A DNA stretch of 64,000 nucleotides, from positions 62,001 to 126,000 of the forward strand of contig JAHECO010000006.1 in the NCBI GenBank assembly GCA_024641705.1, given 5' to 3'. A program made the position numbers and the translations under genes. Shown here piece after piece: positions 27,631-35,830 of this stretch. The notes below the pieces were generated by a model. It was given only the letters and a program-made list of their open reading frames with translations. It was not told the DNA's origin and searched no databases. How positions within the stretch are numbered: position 1 is the first letter of the stretch; the number at the start of each line of letters is the position of its first letter. The stretch is from Candidatus Kryptoniota bacterium. GTDB lineage: Bacteria > Bacteroidota > Ignavibacteria > Kryptoniales > JAKASW01.

Positions 27631-29943
27631 TCAGTACAGCGTTCTGCTTAGAATGTCCAGCTGAACATCCCTATCGAGCTCGACAAATCGAGCACTGAAT
27701 CCACCGACTCTGACGAAAATGTGGCGGTAATTCCCCGGATTCTGCATGGCTTTTTCAAGATCCCCCTTGCTGACCACTGTTATCATAGCTTGCGTTCCGC
27801 CTTTTTCGAAGTAGGTCTCAAGCAACGCCTTCAGCTCGGGGCGCTTATTGACAAAAAGGTCTTTGCTGAATTTCATGTTCTGCACCGCGCCGGCATGTAT
27901 CGACGGATCCGGCTTCACAATTGAATTAAGCATCGCAGTTAATCCCTCGGCGTCGTTTCCGCTTGACGGTGCATTGCCGTTGTTCATGAAGGTCTTCGAG
28001 AGCCTTCCGTCAGCGGAAGCGGCGGTCTGGTGGCCCATCAACGTGTTTGCGCTGTTGTTTATAATCACCACCGAATATGAATGGAGACCCGTCTTCTTCT
28101 TCTGATCCCTCACGTAATTGCAGACGTGATTATGGACCCTGAGCAGCATATCGTCGGCGGCTTCGTCGTCGTTGCCATACTTTGGGCATTCTCGAAGTTC
28201 TTTTCGTATTCTCTCGTGTCCAACGAAATTGGAATCCAAAGCTGCGAGCAGTTCTTCAGGAGTAACGGTCTTTTTCTCGTATACCAGCTGCTTTATCGCC
28301 GTCAGACTGTCCGCTGCGCTTGTATTTCCGTACGTCTCAAGCGTACCGCCTAGACAGTGAATTCCTCCGGAGAAGATTGCCTTCCCGCGCTCCATACAAT
28401 CATCGTATAGCATCGAGGCAAACAGGAAAGCAGCCGATTCGCCGGCAACTTTGTATTCAAGCTCTTCTTGTCTTGCCATGAAGTCGACGAAGAATTCCAC
28501 CTGTCGTTTATAGGCCGCCCATAGCTCCTCGAAATCCTTGAAATCCTTGAATTCACCGAGTGCTAATCCAGCAACCTTCTCCGTCAGCGGGTCCTTCCCG
28601 TTGTGCAACGTTACTTCCAGAGCTTTCAGGAGATTTATGACACCGCTGGGTGTCCCGAAACTCTTGTGATCTATTATGTACTCACCGCAACCGAACGGAA
28701 CGTACTGTTCGGCTTCACTAATACTTACTTCAAATCCTTTTGCGACAGCAGGGATGTTCACATCGTCGTTGTATATGATAGGGAAGGTGCGGCCCTCTCC
28801 GATCACCTCCAGGGCCTTCTCCATCAGTTCTGGATTCATCCCTTGGTAAATGCGAAGCGACAACTGCGGCTCGATTTCCTTTACCGTCCGGGATGCTTCC
28901 ATGGCGAGCAACGCAAACTTGTCGGCACTCTCAATATTGGGCCGGCCCATCCCGCCTATGATAACGCGGCCATGCACCCTGGTATTCCGATCGGCCATCA
29001 ATTGCCAAAGTGACTGGAGGAGCTTGAGCGCTTCTTCTTCGCTCAGCATTCCTGATCGCAGATCGTTCGCGTAAAAGTCACCGAGATACACATCCATCCT
29101 GCCATAATTTCGTATGTCACCAACCAGCGAGTAAAGCCAGAAGAGTTGAATTGCTTCCCGAAGTGTTTTTGGCTTTGATACAGTTATCATCTCCAGAGTG
29201 GTTGCTATCTTCAGGAGCTCTGCGCTTCTCTTCGAATCCGTAATTCGGACATCTGCCGCTTTTTGCTCCGCCGTTTTCTGATAGTACTTGCATACGTCTA
29301 CAAGAACGTCTACCGCTATCTCCATCGCTTCGAACAGCCTATGGTCTCCTCCTGACTGCACCGCCTTCGCTCTTGAGTCACGAATCTTCCGCAGCAGACC
29401 GGGGATACCGAGTACCATCAACTCCTTGAAATTCACGTTGGCACCAGTCAGGCGATAGAGCGGAAAGGCTATGCCGGACGAACCCATCCAATCATCTGAA
29501 GGGAGATACTCCGCCATTTCTTTCGGATATGAAGCGCGAAGTTTTGAGGAAGTGTCTTCATGTTTCCAAAACGCTGCCATCTCCATGATGGCATCTTTTC
29601 GTTCGGGAGGAACGAGCCCGTCCTCTATAGCTTTCATAATCTCGTCCGGCTGACAGTAATAGCCAAATGCGGTGGGTCCCCACTCATCCATACTGAAACC
29701 GACGCGTCCATGTTTTATTCTACCTGCGAACAGGTCGTCATCACGGATAGCAGTAAAATAAGATGGATACTCCGCCTTGAGGCACATGGCTTCTCGGATC
29801 GCCGGGTGTGCGTCGGTGAATCTCTTATAAGTTTCGGTAAACTTCAGTTCAGTAGTGTAAGCCCCATCCGACGAGTTATAAGTCGTCGGTTGAACGGCGA
29901 TCTCCGGTTCACCGGCGCTGTTGCTGTCGGTAAGTTTAGCCAT
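27631..29943 (-). CDS. Glycyl radical enzyme, eliminase-type, substrate unknown
   Basis: A 770-residue member of the pyruvate formate-lyase/glycerol dehydratase superfamily. The glycyl loop IFVRVGGFSARF near the end marks Gly748 as the radical site, and the thiyl Cys419 sits in YVPFGCGEYII. It has a single Cys followed by x-Glu (C419, E421), as in dehydratases and C-N or C-S eliminases. It lacks the adjacent Cys pair of true pyruvate formate-lyase. It therefore probably removes water or another group from a small substrate. The neighbouring rhamnosidase-like gene invites a propanediol role, but this is only context. ATG 29943 follows GATGGAGGGAC. The activase is the next gene downstream. Confidence 0.88.
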   Translation of the reverse strand: MAKLTDSNSAGEPEIAVQPTTYNSSDGAYTTELKFTETYKRFTDAHPAIREAMCLKAEYPSYFTAIRDDDLFAGRIKHGRVGFSMDEWGPTAFGYYCQPDEIMKAIEDGLVPPERKDAIMEMAAFWKHEDTSSKLRASYPKEMAEYLPSDDWMGSSGIAFPLYRLTGANVNFKELMVLGIPGLLRKIRDSRAKAVQSGGDHRLFEAMEIAVDVLVDVCKYYQKTAEQKAADVRITDSKRSAELLKIATTLEMITVSKPKTLREAIQLFWLYSLVGDIRNYGRMDVYLGDFYANDLRSGMLSEEEALKLLQSLWQLMADRNTRVHGRVIIGGMGRPNIESADKFALLAMEASRTVKEIEPQLSLRIYQGMNPELMEKALEVIGEGRTFPIIYNDDVNIPAVAKGFEVSISEAEQYVPFGCGEYIIDHKSFGTPSGVINLLKALEVTLHNGKDPLTEKVAGLALGEFKDFKDFEELWAAYKRQVEFFVDFMARQEELEYKVAGESAAFLFASMLYDDCMERGKAIFSGGIHCLGGTLETYGNTSAADSLTAIKQLVYEKKTVTPEELLAALDSNFVGHERIRKELRECPKYGNDDEAADDMLLRVHNHVCNYVRDQKKKTGLHSYSVVIINNSANTLMGHQTAASADGRLSKTFMNNGNAPSSGNDAEGLTAMLNSIVKPDPSIHAGAVQNMKFSKDLFVNKRPELKALLETYFEKGGTQAMITVVSKGDLEKAMQNPGNYRHIFVRVGGFSARFVELDRDVQLDILSRTLY

Positions 29944-30170
29944 GTCCGTCCCTCCATCTTTGAGATGACAACCTTCTGAGGTTCAAAATCGGATGCACAA
30001 CAAAGTCTAACTCTTTCGATTTATTTGAACATCAGTTACATTCTATTGATATTATTAAACGTTGCTATTGTCATTACGATGAAATAATAGCCACTTTGAG
30101 ACGCATTGTCTTGTTGCAAAATGACATAAATATTGTTCCTAATTGACATCGGAATTTTCAAGTTGAGAAA
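29944..30170. promoter_or_regulatory. Divergent promoter region of the radical enzyme and AraC gene
   Basis: This 227-bp AT-rich space separates two divergent starts. TGACAT occurs at 30122 and again at 30144, same orientation, 22 bp apart, or two helix turns. That is the spacing of paired half-sites bound by AraC-type regulators. The divergent AraC gene is the natural candidate to act here. The assignment is inference from spacing. Confidence 0.4.
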
Positions 30171-31034
30171 ATGACGGATCCGACCCCGCGACTGTACACC
30201 AAAGATCTTCTGGATCCAGAAACCGAGATCCATTACGCGCTTCATAAATCGCTGCAAGGCATAACCATTGCGCATCGTCATGAATTCTATGAGATTTTTC
30301 TCATAGTGAGGGGCGAAGTAACGCACAACGTGAATGGCACCACCGCAATCCTGAAGGAAGGCTCCATCGCATTTATTCGCCCGGATGATATTCACTCCTA
30401 CGAAAAGAGCGGCAATAAGGAGGTTTACCTAATAAACGTCGCGTTTCTGCGGGAGACGTGTGGAGAGCTGTTTTCCTATTTAGGTCCTGGTTTTCCTTCG
30501 AAGGAATTGTTGGAGTCTGAATATCCGGCCGTGATTATTTTGCCGAAGAGCGAGAAAGAGATTGTTCAATCTAGACTCGAGCACCTGAATACACTGCCTA
30601 GGACCGACAAGCCGCTCATCAGGACAAGTCTCAGAATTTTGCTGGTCGAGATCTTCACCAAATACTTTGCGTCAACTTTCAGAGAAAGGAATGGCAATGT
30701 CCCCGAGTGGATCGATTGGCTCAGAGAAGAGATGAGCAAGAAAGACAATTTCACTAGAGGAGTGACAGCGATGCCGAAACTGGCCCTCAGAAGCAAGGAA
30801 CACATCTCCAGACTCTTCAGGCGGCATTACTCGCAAACGCCCACGGATTTCGTGAATGACCTCAGGCTCAACTATGCCGCAAACATGCTTGCCAGCTCCG
30901 ATGAGGAGATTATCCAGATTTCTATGGATTCGGGCTTCGAGAGCCTCAGCCATTTCTATCATCTGTTTAAGAGTAAGTTCGGTGTTTCTCCCCAAGAGTT
31001 CAGGTACGCGAACCACAGGAAAAGTATCCTTTAG
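30171..31034 (+). CDS. AraC-family transcriptional regulator
   Basis: A 287-residue protein. An N-terminal cupin (HRHEFYEIFLIVRGEVTHNV, residues ~37-85) senses a ligand and two C-terminal helix-turn-helix motifs bind DNA. The first is near MPKLALRSKEHISRLFRRHY, and the second lies in IIQISMDSGFESLSHFYHLF followed by the family signature KSKFGVSPQEFR. This layout matches sugar regulators such as RhaS/RhaR or AraC. It is transcribed away from the glycyl radical enzyme, so it most likely controls that operon and perhaps the glycan genes. ATG 30171 was chosen as the first Met. A hairpin with a T-run lies 122 bp after the stop. Confidence 0.9.
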   Translation: MTDPTPRLYTKDLLDPETEIHYALHKSLQGITIAHRHEFYEIFLIVRGEVTHNVNGTTAILKEGSIAFIRPDDIHSYEKSGNKEVYLINVAFLRETCGELFSYLGPGFPSKELLESEYPAVIILPKSEKEIVQSRLEHLNTLPRTDKPLIRTSLRILLVEIFTKYFASTFRERNGNVPEWIDWLREEMSKKDNFTRGVTAMPKLALRSKEHISRLFRRHYSQTPTDFVNDLRLNYAANMLASSDEEIIQISMDSGFESLSHFYHLFKSKFGVSPQEFRYANHRKSIL

Positions 31035-31155
31035 TTCTTTGCGCACGAAGCCGCTTTTCATACCACCATCACCCCGATCCGCCGCCAGAACTCAGTCCAA
31101 TCTGTTCGTAATCCTGTTAGCTTACTTCGATCGATCCTCTCGAGTAATCCAGTTT

Positions 31156-31187
31156 AAGACGGGCGCACACATTCACGTCTTCTTTTT
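31156..31187 (+). terminator. Intrinsic terminator after the AraC gene
   Basis: AAGACG (31156-31161) pairs with CGTCTT (31176-31181) and is followed at once by CTTTTT. The 6-bp stem is modest, but stem, T-run and position between convergent genes fit a plus-strand terminator. Confidence 0.5.
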
Positions 31188-31228
31188 GCAGCAGCAGTTC
31201 CTGTCTAATTACGCCACACAACAGGTAA

Positions 31229-32338
31229 TCAACTAAAGAAGAGCGCAGTTTCATTCTGCGTGCTGAAGAAATGGGCACGCGTCGTGTCGAAATACATCTT
31301 CAGCTCCGTACCCGGCTTCGGATCGATAACTATCGTCACTCTAGACACTATCTGGCTCGTCCTTGATTGGAAGTATAAGTACACTTCATTACCCATAGGC
31401 TCTGAGATCTCAACCCTCAACGGCCATGACGAATCCAGTTCACGTTTCTTGCCCTCTTCAAGCACTATATGCTCGGGCCTTATACCAAGATAGACTTCCT
31501 TCCCAAGGACCCCGCTGAGTCTTGGCTCATATGAGCCGGGTATCTCCAGTCTAATTCCCTCACCCGTCTCCTCAAAGTAGATTTTCCCGTTTTTCTTTAT
31601 TTTCCCCTGGAAGAAATTCATCGCCGGCGTTCCTATAAAACCGGCCACGAACTTGTTTACTGGCCCATTGTAAAGCTCCAGCGGCTTCCCGATCTGCTGC
31701 ACGACGCCGTCCTTCATCACAACTATTCGGTCTCCCATAGTCATGCCTTCTACCTGGTCGTGCGTAACATAAATCATCGTCGCGTCAAGTCTGCCGTGAA
31801 GCTTCGATATCTCCGCACGCATCTGTACCCTCATTTTCGCGTCAAGGTTCGATAACGGCTCGTCAAACAAAAATACCTTCGGCTTCCTTACTATCGCTCT
31901 TCCGAGAGCTACCCTCTGTCTCTGGCCTCCCGAAAGTGCCTTCGGCTTTCTCTTTAGATAGTCCCTTATTCCGAGTATTTCCGCCGCCTCAGTGACTCTT
32001 TCCTCGATCTCAGGTTTAGAGTACTTCCTCAGTTTCAGTCCAAAGGCCATATTATCATATACTGTCATGTGCGGATAGAGAGCGTAGTTCTGGAATACCA
32101 TCGCGATATCCCGGTCCTTCGGAGGCACATGGTTCATCAGCCTGTCACCGATGTATAACTCTCCGCTCGTTATTTCTTCCAGTCCGGCTATCATCCGAAG
32201 GACAGTTGTCTTTCCGCATCCCGACGGCCCCACAAGCACAAGGAATTCTTTATCCTTGACCGCGATGTTTATATCCTTGGCGGCGCTTATCCCGCCCTCG
32301 TATGTCTTGCACATGTTGACTAGTTTCACTTCCGCCAC
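31229..32338 (-). CDS. ABC transporter ATP-binding protein (MalK/UgpC/MsmX type)
   Basis: A 369-residue ATPase. Walker A is GPSGCGKTT, the signature is [15 protein letters not shown], and Walker B is [12 protein letters not shown] followed by the switch His in [15 protein letters not shown]. The C-terminal ~130 residues form the TOBE/OB regulatory domain that marks the sugar-importer subfamily ([13 protein letters not shown]). No permease or binding protein lies nearby, so it may serve several sugar importers, as MsmX does in Bacillus. ATG 32338 has AAGGAGAAC upstream on the minus strand. It converges with the AraC gene. Confidence 0.9.
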   Translation of the reverse strand: MAEVKLVNMCKTYEGGISAAKDINIAVKDKEFLVLVGPSGCGKTTVLRMIAGLEEITSGELYIGDRLMNHVPPKDRDIAMVFQNYALYPHMTVYDNMAFGLKLRKYSKPEIEERVTEAAEILGIRDYLKRKPKALSGGQRQRVALGRAIVRKPKVFLFDEPLSNLDAKMRVQMRAEISKLHGRLDATMIYVTHDQVEGMTMGDRIVVMKDGVVQQIGKPLELYNGPVNKFVAGFIGTPAMNFFQGKIKKNGKIYFEETGEGIRLEIPGSYEPRLSGVLGKEVYLGIRPEHIVLEEGKKRELDSSWPLRVEISEPMGNEVYLYFQSRTSQIVSRVTIVIDPKPGTELKMYFDTTRAHFFSTQNETALFFS

Positions 32339-33117
32339 GTTGTTCTCCTTGCAATTTATGAAATTACACTAATAAAGTGATCCGTAACCACTTAATTAGC
32401 TGTGCCTGTCGCCGGGCCTGTTCACTTGGGGTTGCCAAGCCCCCACTCCAATTCAAGACCGGCGTGCCAATCGCAGATGTACGAAATTGATGTTCAGGGG
32501 GGATTGTATCACGTTGACAATATCCAACCAGGCAATGCCTTCCGTGAGAAAGGTCTTGATCAATCATTTCATTCATCACGGTTAGCGGAGCGGAACACGT
32601 CTACTCCAGCGTCAAATAGGAGCCTGGCATTATTACTTACGAATTTGAACAGGGATGGTCGGCTTCTCAGGTTCATCTTGAAAGTTACTATACTCAGTTC
32701 AATCGGAAAAGGCTTCGAAATGTGAACTGATAAACACTTTTGCTACTCGACCTTCATTCAAACCGTTGCCAGGACAGGGATGTGATATATAATTTCCTGA
32801 CCTCTTCCCGATTGTTATACCAACGCTAAGTTAGTAATCCGGTCAGGCACGGTTGCACGACGTAGCAGCCAGCTACAAAGGGGAGCAATGTACCCGTCTC
32901 AGCAATAATATGCTGGCGCGTTTTTTTTCAATAATAAAACCCAGCAGAGTCTGGATGAGTATCACACAAATTGCCCGTATCTTGTCGATGGGACGGCAAA
33001 ACACTAGAGCCAGATTAGAAACTGAAGATACTCAGGTCCAGTGGGTCAAGAGTCATAGAAGACCAAACTGTCACTTCACGCAGTCGCTAAGTCGCCGATA
33101 TGGAGCCGGTGGGCGGC
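32339..33117. other. Gene-poor stretch with a possible transposase scrap
   Basis: No convincing gene is seen in these ~780 bases. Around 32477-32580 the plus strand reads MYEIDVQGGLYHVDN, which resembles the start of REP-associated (Y1) transposases, whose N-termini carry a G-x-YHV motif. The match then fades, so at most this is a decayed fragment. The rest lacks long codon-like frames and recognisable signals. The stretch ends at the left inverted repeat of the IS481-type element. Confidence 0.35.
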
Positions 33118-34112
33118 TGTAATATATCGGACCCTGCCGGACAAATTCTAGCTCACTTCAATAGAGACTTCAGCGCCTCGTAAGGCGTCTTCCCGTTCAA
33201 CGAACCATGTGGTCGATTGAAATTGTAGAAATCTTCCCACGCCTTGAGTTTCTTTTCCAGGTCGACATCCCCCTTGTAGGTAAGGAGCTGATAGAACTCA
33301 TCCTGGTCAGTACGATGAGAACGTTCGACTTTGCCATTGAGCTCCGGTGATCTTGGCTTGATATAGATATGCCTCATGCCCTTGTCCTCCACGTGCCAGT
33401 GGAATAGCGCCTGGAACTCATGCCCCCGGTCAGTCCGGATCGTATGGATGCGAAACGGGAATTTATCGGTCACATAGTCAATGAAATTCATCGCGTTGGT
33501 CTGGTTGTGCCGCATATAGATCTTGAGAGCTCTCATGCGGGTGGCGTCATCGATGGCCGTGTACTGAAAACGGCGTACCAGACGGCCGCGTTTGCACTTA
33601 AGGCTCAAAATCTTCACGTCTACCTGGACATGATGCCCTGGGACCTCTTTGGCGTATCTCTGTGTGTGAATAGCCCGCCTGCCCGCGCGCGTGTCAAGCG
33701 GCTGAGCCCGTGACGAACCAGCGTACGGTAGACACTTGCGCAGGATGTTTTGATGCCATGATAGCGTTCGAGGTACCAGCATATTCGCTGTGGGCCTAGA
33801 CTATAGTCCTTTCTGAGCTCAATAATCTTATCGACCGTCTCAGATGACAACGCTTTAGGATGGTGTAAGGCTACGGGTCTGCTCGGCATTAGTCCGGCCA
33901 TGCCCTTTTGCCGATAGGCTCTTCTCCATCCGTAGAACGTAGATCTTGACACTCCAAACTCCCTGTAGGCTTCAGCATCCTTCCTGCATGCTTCCGAGTA
34001 GTCTAGGATGACCTCTTCAACGCTACATTCCATCTCTTTCCCATAGGTCTGACCTCCGATCTCTCCATAACAATCTAACAAATTATGTCCACGAAGGTCT
34101 GATACTGCTACA
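33118..34112 (-). mobile_element. IS481-family insertion sequence (995 bp)
   Basis: The ends carry imperfect terminal inverted repeats. The left end begins TGTAATATATCGGACCCTGC. The right end, read from 34112 inward on the minus strand, begins TGTAGCAGTATCAGACCTTC. Both continue with a GGACA...AATT match. About 1 kb with one transposase gene fits IS481. No target duplication is visible next to these boundaries, so one end may have been rearranged. The transposase has a frameshift, which makes self-mobility doubtful. Confidence 0.7.
33153..34033 (-). pseudogene. IS481-family transposase, frameshifted
   Basis: The N-terminal half (from ATG 34033, behind GGAAAGAG on the minus strand) carries a helix-turn-helix (FGVSRSTFYGWRRAYRQKGM). 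It runs to RLTRARAG and then continues out of frame. The catalytic half resumes one frame over at RRAIHTQRYAKEVPGHHVQ near 33665-33690, a GC-rich gcgcgcggg stretch. The DDE core is otherwise intact: Asp in VQVDVKIL, Asp in IRTDRGHEF and Glu in NGKVERSHRTDQDEF, then the C-terminal FNRPHGSLNGKTPYEAL. IS481 enzymes are normally single frames, so the break is a mutation or a sequencing error rather than programmed shifting. Confidence 0.75.
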
Positions 34113-34113
34113 A

Positions 34114-34288
34114 TCAATCACAAGGTACTGTGAGGCGTTGGACAACGTAACGCCAGCCGATGTGTACTACGGAAGAAAGGAGGAGATACTTACATGAAGA
34201 GAAAAGATCAAACGAAGGACACTCAAACGTAGAAGACTTTGCGACTTATCACAAACAACTGCTCAAAAGCCGTCTCTAAACAAAAACG
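34114..34288 (+). pseudogene. Tail of an IS3-family transposase (IS150-like OrfB), decayed
   Basis: Right next to the IS481-type right end the plus strand reads RYCEALDNVTPADVYYGRKE, the C-terminal end of IS3/IS150-type integrase cores. An in-frame TGA at 34195 interrupts it, after which the same frame goes on as REKIKRRTLKRRRLCDLSQT and ends near SLNKN, again as in the family. The upstream catalytic part is missing. The break at the IS481 boundary suggests that the younger element inserted into the older one and the other half was lost. Confidence 0.6.
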
Positions 34289-34542
34289 CTGATTTGCCCG
34301 CTTTCATATATGACTTCGAAGACGTGCAGTCGCCCCCTTGTGGACTAGCCCGGGTCCAGTCGCCGATGTTTGACCGGCCAACTGACTCGGCATCAACCTA
34401 ACTTGGGGGTGGAGGTTCATCCGTCGTGTAGCACGGATTATGATCGGGCCAGTGCTGTACCATGATGCCGTCCAAGGAGAGGGAAATCCAGAGAAGAGTG
34501 GTGACAATTTGGGGACAGTTTCTGAAAAAACCGCGAATTCAG
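34289..34542. other. Non-coding spacer before the tRNA
   Basis: No gene is supported here. A short minus-strand frame at 34304-34507 has no recognisable features. A TTTGGGGACAGTTTC stretch near 34508-34522 resembles ends of some insertion sequences, but no partner repeat was found. Confidence 0.3.
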
Positions 34543-34616
34543 TGCGCCTGGAGGGATTCGAACCCCCAACCCTCAGATCCGTAGTCTGATGCTCTATCCA
34601 ATTGAGCTACAGGCGC
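34543..34616 (-). tRNA. tRNA-Arg(ACG)
   Basis: Read on the minus strand, the 74-base gene folds as a full cloverleaf. The acceptor is GCGCCTG/CAGGCGC with discriminator A, the D arm is around AGCTCAATTGGATAGAGC, the anticodon stem is TCAGA/TCTGA with loop CTACGGA, and the T arm carries GGTTCGAATCC. The anticodon ACG is at 34580-34582. CCA is not encoded directly. It borders a patch of mobile-element remains. Confidence 0.95.
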
Positions 34617-34762
34617 AGCATTATTAAATTAGCAACTGAACGACGAATTTCAAAGAATGTAATTCCCGGGCACACTGGCGGTCCGCTATCGGCAAATGTT
34701 TTGTGCGGACCGGCTGAAACCAGTTCGGTTTTCTTGCATCAAAAAATAAGAATGGAGAGATC

Positions 34763-35218
34763 ATGGCAGAAAAATCCGCGGTAGTTAGACAAGTCAGAGG
34801 GATGACGTTCGCCGGACTCACAGAGTCGGGCCACTGGGTCACTGTTGACGGCCCGCCCGAGTTCGGGGGGAGCAGTGCCGCTATCAGGCCGAAAGAGCTG
34901 ATACTTATTTCGCTCGGTGCGTGCACAGGCAGCGACGTCGTTTCGATACTTCAGAAGAAGAGGGTAAAGCTCGGAGGCTTCGAGGTCAGGTTGAAAGCCC
35001 AGGTCGCGGAGGAACACCCGCAGGTATACACGAAGATACATATCGAGTATGTGTTCTACGGCGAAAACCTCTCTGCCGCGGACCTCGAGCGTGCCATCGA
35101 CCTATCCCAGAACAAGTATTGTCCGGTGAGCGCGATGCTGAAGAATTCGGTAGAGATAACCAATTCGTACGTCGTCCTTCCGCCCGACGATTTTCACGCA
35201 GTCAAACCAGGAACGTGA
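34763..35218 (+). CDS. OsmC/Ohr-family protein
   Basis: A 151-residue OsmC-like protein of the kind that reduces organic hydroperoxides with a Cys pair. The two family cysteines are in SLGACTGSDVVSILQKK and NKYCPVSAMLKN. Typical OsmC segments IRPKELILISLGAC and VYTKIHIEYVFYG are also present. ATG 34763 follows AATGGAGAG. Glutaredoxin and GroES genes follow at 9 and 17 bp, so this looks like a small thiol/stress operon. Many OsmC members are uncharacterised, so the peroxidase role is likely but unproven. Confidence 0.87.
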   Translation: MAEKSAVVRQVRGMTFAGLTESGHWVTVDGPPEFGGSSAAIRPKELILISLGACTGSDVVSILQKKRVKLGGFEVRLKAQVAEEHPQVYTKIHIEYVFYGENLSAADLERAIDLSQNKYCPVSAMLKNSVEITNSYVVLPPDDFHAVKPGT

Positions 35219-35227
35219 GATAAGAAA

Positions 35228-35479
35228 GTGATCACCCCACAGCCCAAAGTTGTAATCTTTACAACCCCCACCTGCAGTTTCTGCAGGCTCGCGAAACAGT
35301 ATTTCAACGAGAAGAAAGTCAGATATACGGAGATCGATGTCGCTCGCGACCAGCGTGCCGCACAGGACATGTTGAGAAGAACCGGACAAATGGGAGTACC
35401 AGTTATCCTCATCAATAATCGACCCATCGTGGGATTTGACAAACCGAGGATCAACCAGATGCTCGGCATAAAGGACTAA
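35228..35479 (+). CDS. Glutaredoxin-like protein
   Basis: An 83-residue thioredoxin-fold protein with the redox motif CSFC in TPTCSFCRLAKQYFNEKKV. The cis-Pro segment MGVPVILINN and the GFDKPRINQML helix are as in NrdH/glutaredoxin-type proteins. It would reduce disulfides or supply electrons to a reductase. The start is GTG 35228, 9 bp after the osmC-like stop, with GAGATAAGAAA upstream. The CxFC motif with Ser in second place differs from the CPYC of classical glutaredoxin, so the electron donor is uncertain. Confidence 0.87.
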   Translation: MITPQPKVVIFTTPTCSFCRLAKQYFNEKKVRYTEIDVARDQRAAQDMLRRTGQMGVPVILINNRPIVGFDKPRINQMLGIKD

Positions 35480-35496
35480 ATAAACTTGGAGACCAA

Positions 35497-35772
35497 ATGA
35501 AAATTCAACCCCTGGACGACAGAGTCCTCGTAGAATTCGAAGAAGAGAAAGAAGAACGAACCTCATCCGGATTGATCATACCCGACACGGCGAAGGAAAA
35601 GCCGCGCACCGGTATGGTCGTCGCCGTAGGGACAGATGAAGACCTTCAATCAAAAGTGAAGGTGGGAGATAAAATCCTGTTTGCCAAGTACGGCGGGGAA
35701 GAGATCCAGATGGAAGGGAAAGACTTCCGGATAGTTCAGCGCAGCGACATTCTCGCCGTATTTAAGAACTAA
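35497..35772 (+). CDS. groES: Co-chaperonin GroES
   Basis: A 91-residue Cpn10. It begins KIQPLDDRVLVEFEEEKEER, the mobile loop region reads TSSGLIIPDTAKEKP, and the body ends with GDKILFAKYGGEEIQMEGKD and YRIVQ-type FRIVQRSDILAVF. It caps the GroEL ring during protein folding. Unusually, groEL does not follow; the next gene is convergent and unrelated. It either pairs with a groEL elsewhere or is an extra copy expressed with the thiol-stress genes upstream. A hairpin terminator follows 15 bp after the stop. Confidence 0.92.
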   Translation: MKIQPLDDRVLVEFEEEKEERTSSGLIIPDTAKEKPRTGMVVAVGTDEDLQSKVKVGDKILFAKYGGEEIQMEGKDFRIVQRSDILAVFKN

Positions 35773-35787
35773 CCCGTTTCGATCGAG

Positions 35788-35830
35788 CGGCGGCTTGTCC
35801 CGGTATGAAACCGGACGCCGCCGGTCTATT
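35788..35830. terminator. Bidirectional hairpin terminator after groES
   Basis: CGGCGGC (35788-35794) pairs with GCCGCCG (35817-35823). Inside, GTCCCGGT and ACCGGAC pair with one bulge, giving a long hairpin followed by GTCTATTT. It lies between convergent genes and overlaps the last bases of the debranching-enzyme gene. Confidence 0.65.

Noticed and set aside
33108-34125. Target site duplication flanking the IS481-type element
   Set aside because: The bases before 33118 and after 34112 do not match at any usual length, so no duplication is claimed.
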